DNA of 64,000 bases, from positions 806,001-870,000 of the forward strand of contig NZ_SLXN01000001.1 in NCBI RefSeq assembly GCF_004345855.1. Direction: 5' to 3'. Origin of the DNA: Sphingomonas sp. BK235 (GTDB taxonomy: Bacteria; Pseudomonadota; Alphaproteobacteria; Sphingomonadales; Sphingomonadaceae). A program made the translations under genes and the position numbers. Within the stretch, counting starts at the first letter, position 1; each line of letters opens with the position of its first letter. Shown here in pieces: positions 48,129-56,112 of the stretch. The notes under the pieces were generated by a model, which searched no databases, had not been told where the DNA came from, and worked only from the letters and a program-made list of their open reading frames with translations.

Positions 48129-48228
48129 CTGCCCGCTCCCGCCGCTATTGTTCGTGTGAGCGGGTCTATGGGATGGCGGAGCGTGTAGGCAAGCGGCCGT
48201 CGAGCGCGGGTGAGCGTCGCGTCGGATG

Positions 48229-48523
48229 GTTCACGCGGAGGCGCGGAGGCGCAGAGAGGTGGCGTTCAACGGCGGCGATCGGGAGACCTCAACCGATTTC
48301 GGGAGGCTTTTGAGAACTTCTTTCGTCATCCCGGACTTGGTCCGGGATCCAGCGTCCCGCATACCTCTAAGGCGTTGCCTTGGCGGCGAAGTGGATCCCG
48401 GACCAAGTCCGGGATGACGGCAGCAGAAGAACGGCCCAGTCTCCTCGGAGAGGAACCCTATCGAGGGCAGGCGCGCGTCGCGCCGGGACTGCCCTCTCTG
48501 CGCCTCCGCGCCTCCGCGTGAAC
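48229..48523. repeat. 295-bp element bounded by a perfect 31-bp inverted repeat
   Basis: 48229-48259 and 48493-48523 are perfect inverted copies of a 31-bp sequence beginning GTTCACGCGGAGGCGCGGAG. The 233 nt between them hold a complete palindromic repeat pair and no open frame of any merit. This fills most of the 478-nt gap 48129-48606. It resembles a miniature inverted-repeat element; no clear target-site duplication is visible at the ends. Confidence 0.85.
48324..48419. repeat. Palindromic repeat pair nested in the 31-bp inverted repeat
   Basis: Units 48324-48351 and 48392-48419 are exact reverse complements with the loop CTTGG/CCAAG, a variant seen at no other locus in the window. Confidence 0.92.
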
Positions 48524-48550
48524 AATCTTTCTGAACGGTCCCGACACGAG

Positions 48551-48583
48551 AAGGCCCCCGCCGGATCGCTCCGACGGGGGCCT
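48551..48583 (-). terminator. Terminator hairpin of the deoxyhypusine-synthase-like gene
   Basis: An 8-bp block GGCCCCCG/CGGGGGCC plus a 3-bp block, separated by one mismatch, close on a 6-nt loop. On the minus strand TTCTCGTG follows, a poor T-run. It lies 24 nt after the stop codon. Confidence 0.65.
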
Positions 48584-48606
48584 CGCCGTTCAGACCAAGC
48601 GCCGCC

Positions 48607-49683
48607 TCAGGCGAACAGCTTCGCCCAGGCGCGGGTCGGGCGGTCCTTCCACAGCCCGCGGTGATAGGCGTCCGACGCCAGCAGCGGCATCACCGAGCCG
48701 GCCTCGGCGAACACCATCTGCTCGATCCCGGTGTTGACCTTGCCCCAGCTCGCCGCCTCCTGCAGCGTCGAGGACGAGCAGGCGCCGTCGCGCACGTCCG
48801 CCACGGTGATCTGCACCGCATATTTGTGCACCGCGACGTCGTCGTGGCCGAGGATCTCGGCGCAGACCACCGTGTCCTGGATGAAGTTCTTCGGCACGCC
48901 GCCGCCGATCATCAGCAGGCCGGTGGTGCCCGCCTTGATCTTGATCTCGGTGAGCTCGCGGAAGTCCGCCACCGCGTCGATCATCAGATAGGGCTTGCCC
49001 GCCTTGGCCGAATCGACCTGGTGCTTGACCAGCCCGAAGCCCGCCGAGCTGTCGACGAACGCCGGGCAGAAGATCGGCACGTCATGCTCGTAGGCGAGCT
49101 TGACGAGGCTGTTCTCCTTCTTGCCGTGCTCGACGAGATACTTGCCCATCTCGCGGATGAAGGCGCGGCTGGAATAGGCCTTGGGCTCCAGCGACTCGGC
49201 GATCTCGAAGATCGTGTGGTCGACGTTCTGGAGCGCCTCCTCGTCGATGTACGTGTCGTAGATGCGGTCGATGTAGAGCGAGCGCAACGTGTCGTCGTCG
49301 GGGATCTCGAGCGCCTGATAATGCTTGTGGCCGAGGCCCTCGAAGAAATCCATGTCGACGATGGTCGCACCGGTGGCGACGATCACGTCGACCATGTTGT
49401 TGCGCACCAGCTCGGCGTACAGGTCCATGCAGCCGCCGGCCGAGGTCGAGCCCGCGATCACCAGACACACCGTGCAGTCCTTGTCGGCCAGCATCTGGTT
49501 GTAGATCTTGGTGGCGCGGCCGAGGTCGCGGCTGGTGAAGCTCATGTCGCTCATCGCGTCGACGATCGGTCGCGCGTCGAAGCTCTTGATGTCGACGTGC
49601 TTGACCTGCTTCGACAGCAGCTCTGCCTTGCGCGTGTCGTTGATCTTCGCCTGGTCGTGCGAGGGGGCGAGGGTGTCGGTCAT
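48607..49683 (-). CDS. Deoxyhypusine synthase-like protein (probable homospermidine synthase)
   Basis: 358 residues from the ATG at 49683. NAD-binding motifs of the family are clear: VIAGSTSAGGCMDLYAELVR, MIGGGVPKNFIQDTVV and the active-site lysine in EAASWGKVN. Bacteria have no eIF5A, so deoxyhypusine cannot be the product. Members of this family in bacteria make homospermidine or related polyamines from putrescine or spermidine. It lies beside an ornithine decarboxylase of the same orientation, which would supply putrescine. The product assignment is inferred from context. Confidence 0.88.
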   Translation of the reverse strand: MTDTLAPSHDQAKINDTRKAELLSKQVKHVDIKSFDARPIVDAMSDMSFTSRDLGRATKIYNQMLADKDCTVCLVIAGSTSAGGCMDLYAELVRNNMVDVIVATGATIVDMDFFEGLGHKHYQALEIPDDDTLRSLYIDRIYDTYIDEEALQNVDHTIFEIAESLEPKAYSSRAFIREMGKYLVEHGKKENSLVKLAYEHDVPIFCPAFVDSSAGFGLVKHQVDSAKAGKPYLMIDAVADFRELTEIKIKAGTTGLLMIGGGVPKNFIQDTVVCAEILGHDDVAVHKYAVQITVADVRDGACSSSTLQEAASWGKVNTGIEQMVFAEAGSVMPLLASDAYHRGLWKDRPTRAWAKLFA

Positions 49684-49785
49684 GGGGTGCTCCCACTGGG
49701 GTACACGTCGTTCACGGGGACGCGGAAACCCATCTGACGGCGGCACGCCACTGCGCGCCGCCGCCGATTCCTTGTCGTCGTTAGG

Positions 49786-51048
49786 TTACAGCTTGACGAC
49801 GTTGCTCGCGACCGCGGGTTCCACCGCGACGTAGAGCGATTCCATCGGCTCGTCGGTCGCGATCACCGTCTCGTCCGAGCCGAAGCCGTTGAACGCGGTG
49901 CGCATCGCCGAACCATAAGCGCCCAGCATGCCGATCTCGACATAGTCGCCGACCGTGATGTCCGCGGGGAGCGGGAAGGGGCCGGGCATATGGTCGAGGT
50001 CGTCACAGGTCGGACCCCAGAAGCTGAACGGATGATCGCGGACGGTCGACTCCGGCTCGCGCAGCAGCGCCACCGGGTAGCGCCAGCCGATGTGCGCCGC
50101 GTCGAACAGCGCGCCATAGGCGCCGTCGTTGATGTACAGCTCCTCGCCGCGGCGCCGCTCCACGCGCACCACCACCGAGCTGTACTCGGCGCAGAGCGCG
50201 CGGCCCGGCTCGGCCCAGAGCTCCGCCGAATAGCTGATCGGCAGGCTCTCGAACGCGCGGTGGATCGTCTCGAAATAGCGCTCCAGCGGCGGCGGGGTCA
50301 TCCCCGGATAGGCCGAGGGGAAACCGCCGCCGACGTCGATGACGTCGACCGTCACCGCCGCGCCGACGATCGCCTGGCGCACGCGCTCCATCGCATTGCC
50401 ATAAGCGTCCGGCGTCATCGCCTGCGAGCCGACGTGGAAGCAGATGCCGAGCGCGTCCGCCACCTGGCGGGTCGCCAGCAGCAGCTCGCGCGACTCGTCC
50501 GGCGCCACGCCGAACTTCGACGCGAGGCTGAGCTTCGAATGCTCCGACGACACGCGCAGCCGCACGCAGAGCGTGAGGTCCGCCGCGCCGCGGGTGGCAC
50601 GAACGATCTTCGCCAGCTCTTCCATGCTGTCGAGCGAGAAGGTGCGGACGCCGTGCGTGAAATACGCCTCGGCGATGGCCTCCTCGGCCTTCACCGGGTG
50701 CATGAAGCACAAGGTCGCCTGCGGCAGCGTGCGGGCGACCAGACGCACCTCGGCGATCGAGGCGACGTCGTAGGTCGTCACGCCGTTGTCATACAGCGTC
50801 CGTAGCAGCTCCGGGCTCGGATTCGCCTTGACCGCATACATGGTCCGGCCCGGAAACTTCTCCGTAAAGAAGCGGGCGGCCCGTGCCGCGGCGTGCGGAC
50901 GAACGATCGTCACCGGCTGGACCGGATGACGGGCGGCAATGTCGATGGCCCCGGCGACGGAATCGGCGGGAACGGTCGAGAGGGGCGCTAGCCCCAGCGC
51001 GCGATGATGCTGGTGCAACTCAAGGGACCTCCAATTGCCTTGCGGCAT
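49786..51048 (-). CDS. Ornithine/lysine-type decarboxylase (fold III)
   Basis: 420 residues. The PLP lysine is Lys74 in MYAVKANPSPE, a substrate-side His is in CFHVGSQAM, the glycine loop is in DVGGGFPS, and the active-site Cys is in GPTCDDLDHM. The C-terminal beta domain is complete. This is the eukaryotic-type ornithine decarboxylase class common in Alphaproteobacteria; some members also accept lysine. It makes putrescine for the deoxyhypusine-synthase-like enzyme 102 nt downstream. It is divergent from the dehydratase gene. Confidence 0.93.
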   Translation of the reverse strand: MPQGNWRSLELHQHHRALGLAPLSTVPADSVAGAIDIAARHPVQPVTIVRPHAAARAARFFTEKFPGRTMYAVKANPSPELLRTLYDNGVTTYDVASIAEVRLVARTLPQATLCFMHPVKAEEAIAEAYFTHGVRTFSLDSMEELAKIVRATRGAADLTLCVRLRVSSEHSKLSLASKFGVAPDESRELLLATRQVADALGICFHVGSQAMTPDAYGNAMERVRQAIVGAAVTVDVIDVGGGFPSAYPGMTPPPLERYFETIHRAFESLPISYSAELWAEPGRALCAEYSSVVVRVERRRGEELYINDGAYGALFDAAHIGWRYPVALLREPESTVRDHPFSFWGPTCDDLDHMPGPFPLPADITVGDYVEIGMLGAYGSAMRTAFNGFGSDETVIATDEPMESLYVAVEPAVASNVVKL

Positions 51049-51158
51049 ACGGTGACAAAAAGCTGCCTTGCGGTTGGAAGTCCCATGGGGCAGCGGAGGC
51101 GCGAATTAGGATCGCTCGATCGCCTTGTAAAGTGGTTCGGTGGACGAAAGGTTCAAAT

Positions 51159-52166
51159 GTGACTGTTCTGCGACAACCGACGCGGGCGGGGGTGCGCGAC
51201 GCCGCCGCCAAGGTCGCCGCCATCCTTCCGCCGACCCCGGTTTTCGTTCGTGATATCAACGGCGTAGACGTGGTGTTCAAGGCCGAGTCGCTGCAGCCGA
51301 TCGGCGCCTTCAAGGTGCGCGGCGCGTGGCATCGGCTGACCGCTCTGGACGACGAAGCGAGACGTAGGGGCGTCGTGGCGTTCTCCTCGGGCAATCACGC
51401 GCAGGGGATCGCCTGGGCGGCGCGGCGGCTCGGCATCGCCGCGACGATCGTCATGCCCGCCGACGCGCCGCGCGCGAAGCGCGAGTCGACGCTCGCGCTC
51501 GGCGCCGAGGTGGTCGATTATGACCGCGCGACGCAGAGCCGCGAGGCGATCGCGGCGCGGCTCGCCGAGGCGCGCGGTGCGACGCTGGTGCCGAGCTTCG
51601 ACGATCCGTGGGTGATCGAGGGGCAGGGCAGCGTCGGGATCGAGGCGGCGCGGCAGATCGAGTCGCTCGGCCTGCCCTCGGTACGACGTGTGGTGGTGCC
51701 GTGCGGCGGGGGCGGGCTGGCGGCGGGGATCGCGCTGGCGCTGCCAGAGGCGGCGATCACCGTCGTGGAGCCAGAGGGCTGGGATGACATGCGCCACAGC
51801 CTCGAGGCGAGCTGGATCGAGCCGGTCGGCGCCAACCCGCCGCCGACCGCGTGCGACTCGCTCCAGACCAAGCAGGTCTCGCCGCTGACCTTCGACGTGC
51901 TGTCGCGCCGTGACGCGACCGGCGTGGCGGTGAGCGAGCGCGCGGTGCGCGAGGCGCAGCGCTGGGCGGCGGCGCAGCTGCGGCTGGTGATCGAGCCCGG
52001 CGGGGCGGTGGCGCTGGCGGCACTGCTGACCGGGCAGGTCGCGGCCGAGCCGGGCACGCTCGCGATTCTCTCGGGCGGCAACGTCGACGCGGCGGCTTAT
52101 GCCGCGGTCCTCGCGGGAGAACCGCTTGCGGTCGCGGCGGCGCACGAGTCGGTGGAGCCGGTATGA
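51159..52166 (+). CDS. Threonine/serine dehydratase (PLP-dependent)
   Basis: 335 residues from the GTG at 51159, chosen for the GAAAGG 8-13 nt upstream; a GTG at 51132 is an alternative. Fold-type II features: Lys52 in PIGAFKVRGAWHRL, SSGNHAQGIAWAAR, and the PLP-phosphate loop VPCGGGGLAAG. There is no regulatory ACT domain, so it is the short catabolic or biosynthetic form. It converts threonine to 2-oxobutyrate and ammonia. The next small gene overlaps it by 4 nt. Confidence 0.92.
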   Translation: MTVLRQPTRAGVRDAAAKVAAILPPTPVFVRDINGVDVVFKAESLQPIGAFKVRGAWHRLTALDDEARRRGVVAFSSGNHAQGIAWAARRLGIAATIVMPADAPRAKRESTLALGAEVVDYDRATQSREAIAARLAEARGATLVPSFDDPWVIEGQGSVGIEAARQIESLGLPSVRRVVVPCGGGGLAAGIALALPEAAITVVEPEGWDDMRHSLEASWIEPVGANPPPTACDSLQTKQVSPLTFDVLSRRDATGVAVSERAVREAQRWAAAQLRLVIEPGGAVALAALLTGQVAAEPGTLAILSGGNVDAAAYAAVLAGEPLAVAAAHESVEPV

Positions 52167-52342
52167 CGCCCGCGTTCGGCAGCATCGCCGCGGCGGCGCC
52201 GGCGCTCGCGATGCTGGGTGCGCTCGCCTGCCTGATCGGCGGGGGCTATCTGATCGCGACGCGGCGCGATCGCCCGAAGGGCGTGCTGATGCTGGTGATG
52301 GCCGCGGTGCTGGTCGGCAACGTCTTGATCTGGGTGGCGTGA
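52163..52342 (+). CDS. 59-residue two-helix membrane protein
   Basis: ATG at 52163 overlaps the dehydratase stop (ATGA), which argues for translation. The sequence has two hydrophobic segments (about 7-32 and 41-58) around a basic turn TRRDRPKG, so both ends should face the periplasm. It is below the length cut-off of many gene finders. No family is recognised; coupling to the dehydratase may only reflect expression. Confidence 0.7.
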   Translation: MTPAFGSIAAAAPALAMLGALACLIGGGYLIATRRDRPKGVLMLVMAAVLVGNVLIWVA

Positions 52343-52360
52343 GCGCGGCGCCGCTGCGCA

Positions 52361-52380
52361 AATGTTGCGAATGTTGAGTC
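52361..52380. repeat. 20-bp repeat (AATGTTG type), copy 1
   Basis: AATGTTGCGAATGTTGAGTC is identical to 59172-59191. It contains two AATGTTG steps 10 nt apart, and a third, weaker copy (TATGTTGAGT) lies about 30 nt downstream. It opens the 510-nt gap 52343-52852. Confidence 0.85.
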
Positions 52381-52529
52381 GCCGCGCGTTGGAGCGGGCA
52401 GCGTATGTTGAGTAGGCGCGGGAATGAGACGAGGACGAGGCGGATCGGTGCCGCTTACGTCCGCGACGCTGAGGTCGGACAGCGCGCGGGTCCACCAGAT
52501 CCACCCCGGCAAAAGGGGAGGCGTCGTCC

Positions 52530-52845
52530 GCAGGCCGGTGGTGGAGGGGGCTCGCTCCACAGCGCTGGGCCTGCGGAAAGCCGTCTCCACCACGCTGGTG
52601 CATGGTCGCCTTCCCGCGAGCGGCAGGGCAATCGCATATCCCAGTTGGGACAGCTTCCGCTCGCCCTTCCGTTCCGTCATCCCGGGCTCGACCCGGGATC
52701 CATGTTTCCGCGAAAACAACGGCTCATGCATACGCGGCGCGATGGATCCCGGGTCGAGCCCGGGATGACGGCAAGTGAAGCACCCGATGCGTCCCGCCGT
52801 CATAGGCGGTCCCCCTCCCCGCGAGCGGGAAGGATTTCAGAAGTC
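52530..52845. repeat. Composite repeat module, copy 1 (inverted relative to copy 2)
   Basis: This part of the 510-nt gap contains a GGTGGTGGAGGGGGCTCG-type palindromic block near 52540-52600, then GGGCAATCGCATAT, the palindromic repeat pair 52675-52770, and GTGAAGCACCCGATGCG. The same blocks occur around 59380-59690 in reverse order and orientation, including the sequence outside the palindromic units. No gene is seen here. Edges are approximate. Confidence 0.7.
52675..52770. repeat. Palindromic repeat pair in the composite module
   Basis: Units 52675-52702 and 52743-52770 are exact reverse complements (stem ATCCCGGG/CCCGGGAT, loop CTCGA/TCGAG, a loop seen only here). The 40-nt spacer is close to that of the 59.4-kb copy. 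Confidence 0.92.
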
Positions 52846-52852
52846 CGTCACC

Positions 52853-53509
52853 TCACTTGATCGGCGAGTTCGGGTCCAGCCGCATGTCGAGGTAAGTGTC
52901 GACCGAGCGCATCAGGTCGTCCATCTCGTGCTCGAAGAAATGGTTGGCGCGCGGGATCACGTCGTGGTGGATCGTGATGTGCTTCTGCGTCCGCAGCTTG
53001 TCGACCAGCTTCTGCGAGGCGAGCGGGGTCACCACCTCGTCCTCGGCGCCCTGGATGATGATCCCCGACGAGGGGCAGGGCGCCAGGAAGCTGAAGTCGA
53101 ACATGTTCGCGGGCGGCGCGATCGAGATGAAGCCGCGGATCTCGGGCCGGCGCATCAGCAGCTGCATCCCGATCCACGCGCCGAAGCCGAAGCCCGCCAC
53201 CCAGGTGGTCTGCGCCTCGGCGTGGAAGCTCTGCACCCAGTCGAGCGCCGCGGCCGCATCGGAGAGCTCGCCGACGCCGTTGTCGAACACGCCCTGGCTC
53301 TTGCCCACGCCGCGGAAGTTGAAGCGCAGCGTGGCGAAGCCGCGGCGCTGGAAGGTCTTGTACAGCTCCTGCACGATCCGGTTGTTCATCGTGCCGCCCG
53401 CATTGGGGTGCGGGTGGAGGATCATCGCGACGGGCGCGCGCGGGCGCGGGGCTGGAGCGAAGCGGCCCTCGATGCGGCCTTCGGGTCCGGGGAAGATGAC
53501 TTCGGGCAT
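52853..53509 (-). CDS. Alpha/beta-hydrolase-fold protein lacking the nucleophile serine
   Basis: 218 residues from the ATG at 53509; a GTG two codons upstream is possible. The fold is clear (MILHPHPNAGGTMNNRIVQE, TLRFNFRGVGKSQG, ANHFFEHEMDDL with the usual His). At the nucleophile elbow, where relatives have GFSFGAW, it reads AGFGFGAWIGMQLLMRRPEI, so Ser is replaced by Gly. It is therefore probably not a serine hydrolase. It is divergent from the cysteine desulfurase genes with an 81-nt gap. Role unknown. Confidence 0.85.
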   Translation of the reverse strand: MPEVIFPGPEGRIEGRFAPAPRPRAPVAMILHPHPNAGGTMNNRIVQELYKTFQRRGFATLRFNFRGVGKSQGVFDNGVGELSDAAAALDWVQSFHAEAQTTWVAGFGFGAWIGMQLLMRRPEIRGFISIAPPANMFDFSFLAPCPSSGIIIQGAEDEVVTPLASQKLVDKLRTQKHITIHHDVIPRANHFFEHEMDDLMRSVDTYLDMRLDPNSPIK

Positions 53510-53590
53510 GGTCACTCGTCTGGAGGCGGGGCGTTGGGCCCGGCGAGAAGCGCGCTATATAGGCCGCGCGCCCGATAATGGAACGATTGG

Positions 53591-54676
53591 TTGACCGAAG
53601 CCTTGTCCCCCGACGATGCGACCCGCCCGGATACGCCGGTCTATCTCGATCACGCCGCGACCACGCCGCTCACCGCCGGCGCGCGCGCGGCCGTGGCCGA
53701 GGGGCTAGCGCATTGGGCCAACCCGTCGTCGCCGCATGCCGCCGGCCGCGCGGCGCGCGCCGCGCTGGAGCGTGCGCGCGCGCAGGTGGCCGCGGCCTAT
53801 GGCTGGCGGCACGAGACGCTGTTCACCAGCGGCGCCAGCGAGTCGCTCGCGATCGCGCTGGGCCGGGCGGTGGCGGGGCGGCGCGTGGTCAGCGCGGTGG
53901 AGCATGACGCGGCCCTGCGCGCGGCGGGGGCGGCCGAGGTGCTGCCGGTCGACCCGCTCGGTCGCGTCGGCCCGGCGCGGATCGGCGACGTCGCGGGCGC
54001 GGTGGTCGCGGTGCAATGGTGCAACAGCGAGACCGGGGTCCGCCAGCCGATCGCCGCGATCGCGGAGGCGGTGCACGCGCGCGGCGGCATCCTGCTCGTC
54101 GACGCGGCGCAGATGCCCGCCTCGGACGAGCTCGCCGCGCACGCCGACCTGATCGCGCTGTCGGCGCACAAGCGCGGCGGTCCGCCGGGCATCGGCGCGC
54201 TGCTGGTGCGCGACCTCGCGCTCCTCCACCCCAGCGGCGGGCAGGAGCGCGGCTATCGCCCCGGGACCGAGAACCTGCCCGGCGCGCTCGGCTATGCCGC
54301 CGCGCTCGCCGAGCCCGAACCCGACCACGCCGAGCTGCGCGCACGGCTCGACGACCTGATCCGCCGCTCGGGCGGCGAGCTGGTCGGCGACGGCGCCGAG
54401 CGCCACCCCGCGATCGGCTCCTATCGCATGCCGGGAGTCGCCGCGGCGGCGCAGCTTATTCGCTTCGACCTCGACCGCATCGCGGTGTCGGCGGGCAGCG
54501 CCTGCGCCAGCGGCAGCCTCAAGCCCAGCCACGTGCTGCGCGCGATGGGCTGGGGCGAGGAGGCCGCGCGCGAGGTGGTGCGCGTGAGCTTCGGGCGCAC
54601 CACCACCGCGGCGGAGGTGGAGCGTTTCGCCGCCGCCTGGCGTGCGGTGGCGCGGACGCGGCGGTTCGCGGCATGA
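53591..54676 (+). CDS. Cysteine desulfurase-like aminotransferase, first of a tandem pair
   Basis: 361 residues from a TTG at 53591. The family N-terminus VYLDHAATTPL starts near residue 17, so a slightly later start cannot be excluded. The PLP lysine is in ALSAHKRGGPPG, with the His in AVEHDAALRA, and the sulfur-carrying Cys is in GSACASGSLKPSHVL. This is a group I (IscS/NifS-like) enzyme that moves sulfur from cysteine to acceptors for Fe-S clusters or tRNA. The second paralogue follows with a 4-nt overlap; sequence identity between them appears modest. Confidence 0.9.
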   Translation: MTEALSPDDATRPDTPVYLDHAATTPLTAGARAAVAEGLAHWANPSSPHAAGRAARAALERARAQVAAAYGWRHETLFTSGASESLAIALGRAVAGRRVVSAVEHDAALRAAGAAEVLPVDPLGRVGPARIGDVAGAVVAVQWCNSETGVRQPIAAIAEAVHARGGILLVDAAQMPASDELAAHADLIALSAHKRGGPPGIGALLVRDLALLHPSGGQERGYRPGTENLPGALGYAAALAEPEPDHAELRARLDDLIRRSGGELVGDGAERHPAIGSYRMPGVAAAAQLIRFDLDRIAVSAGSACASGSLKPSHVLRAMGWGEEAAREVVRVSFGRTTTAAEVERFAAAWRAVARTRRFAA

Positions 54677-55749
54677 CCTATCTCGATTATCAGGCGACCA
54701 CGCCGCTCGCGCCCGAAGCGCTGGAGGCGATGCTGCCGTGGCTGCGCGACCAGCATGCCAACCCGCACTCGCCGCACCGCTTCGGCCGCGCCGCGCGCGC
54801 GGCGGTGGAGCTCGCGCGCGATCGGGTCGCCGCGCTGCTGCCCGCGGGCGGGCGGGTCGCGTTCACCAGCGGCGCGACCGAGGCGCTCAACTGGGCGATC
54901 AAGGGCGCGCCGGCCGGCCGGGTGGTGACGATCGCGACCGAACACGCCGCGGTGCTCGACAGCGTCGCGGCGCGCGGCGACGCGATCGTATTGCCGGTCG
55001 GCACCGACGGGCTGGTCGATCTCGCCGCGGCCGAGCGCGCGATCGTACCGGGCGTCGCGCTGGTCGCGGCGATGCTGGTCAACAACGAGATCGGCGTGAT
55101 CCAGCCGTTCGACGCTTTGGCGACGATGGCGAAGCGCGCGGGCGCGCTGCTGCTCTGCGATGCGGTGCAGGGGTACGGCCGCGTGCCGATCCCCGCCGGC
55201 GCCGACTTGGTCGCGGTGTCGGCGCACAAGGTGTACGGTCCCAAGGGGATCGGCGCCTTGTGGATCCGCGACGGCGTGACGCTCGCTCCGCTGCTCCACG
55301 GCGGCGATCAGGAGGGCGGTCGCTCGGGCACGCTGTCGCCGGCGTTGTGCGCCGGTTTCGGCGCCGCGGCGCTGCTGCTCGCCGAGCGGCGCGGGGCTGA
55401 CGCCGACCATGTCGAGCGGCTGTGGGACGTGGCCCGCGAGCGGCTCCCGGCCTGGACGGTCAACGGCGCGACCGAGGCGCGCTATCGCGGCAACCTCAGC
55501 GTGCGGCGCGACGGGGTCGACGTCGCGCGGCTGATGAGCGACGTGCGCGACGTTGCCTTCTCAGCCGGGTCAGCCTGCGCCAGCGGCTCGGGGCGGAGCA
55601 GCCACGTGCTGCGCGCGCTCGGGCTGAGCGAGGCCGAGGCGCGCAGCACGATCCGGCTCGGCTTCGGCCGCTACACGCGCGAGGATGCGCTCGCGGTGGC
55701 GCTCGACCGGCTCGACGCCGCCGCTAGCGCGCAGCGGATCGCGGCATGA
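54673..55749 (+). CDS. Cysteine desulfurase, second of a tandem pair
   Basis: 358 residues from the ATG at 54673 (ATGA overlap). Motifs: MTYLDYQATTPLAPEA, SGATEALNWAIKG, TEHAAVLDS, the PLP lysine in VSAHKVYGPKGIGAL, and the Cys loop in GSACASGSGRSSHVL. All key residues are intact. It is closer to the standard IscS/NifS pattern than the upstream copy. With a ferredoxin following directly, the likely role is Fe-S cluster building; IscU, IscA and SUF genes are not in the window. Confidence 0.93.
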   Translation: MTYLDYQATTPLAPEALEAMLPWLRDQHANPHSPHRFGRAARAAVELARDRVAALLPAGGRVAFTSGATEALNWAIKGAPAGRVVTIATEHAAVLDSVAARGDAIVLPVGTDGLVDLAAAERAIVPGVALVAAMLVNNEIGVIQPFDALATMAKRAGALLLCDAVQGYGRVPIPAGADLVAVSAHKVYGPKGIGALWIRDGVTLAPLLHGGDQEGGRSGTLSPALCAGFGAAALLLAERRGADADHVERLWDVARERLPAWTVNGATEARYRGNLSVRRDGVDVARLMSDVRDVAFSAGSACASGSGRSSHVLRALGLSEAEARSTIRLGFGRYTREDALAVALDRLDAAASAQRIAA

Positions 55750-56057
55750 GGGTGTGCTTCACCGATGGCGGCGCCGTGCGCGAGGTCGAGGCGGTGCCCG
55801 GCGAGCGGCTGCTCGACGTGGCGCGGCGCGACGGTCAGCCGCTGGAGGGGACCTGCAACGGCGAGCTGGCGTGCGCGACCTGCCACGTCATCGTCGCCGC
55901 CGAGGACTTCGATCGGTTGCCGCCCGCCAGCGAGGAGGAGGAGGACATGCTCGACCTCGCCCCGGACGCGCGGCGCACCAGCCGGCTCGCCTGCCAGATC
56001 GTGCTGACCCCCGCGCTGGATAAGCTTTCGGTTCGATTACCAACAAGTTCAGCATGA
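55746..56057 (+). CDS. 2Fe-2S ferredoxin (adrenodoxin/Isc type)
   Basis: 103 residues; ATGA overlap with the desulfurase gene. Cluster ligands Cys37, Cys43, Cys46 and Cys83 have the C-x5-C-x2-C spacing and distant fourth Cys of vertebrate-type ferredoxins. Acidic EEEED near residue 65 would form the partner-binding surface. It probably gives electrons for reducing sulfane sulfur in cluster assembly with the adjacent desulfurases. Confidence 0.94.
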   Translation: MRVCFTDGGAVREVEAVPGERLLDVARRDGQPLEGTCNGELACATCHVIVAAEDFDRLPPASEEEEDMLDLAPDARRTSRLACQIVLTPALDKLSVRLPTSSA

Positions 56058-56112
56058 GTGCAGCGCGACTCGGCGATGATCCTCGCACAGGGACATGTGA
56101 GGAGTGTTGCAC

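Noticed and set aside
48229-48523. Insertion sequence with transposase
   Set aside because: The 233 nt between the 31-bp arms are too short and hold no transposase; it can only be a non-autonomous element or a plain repeat.
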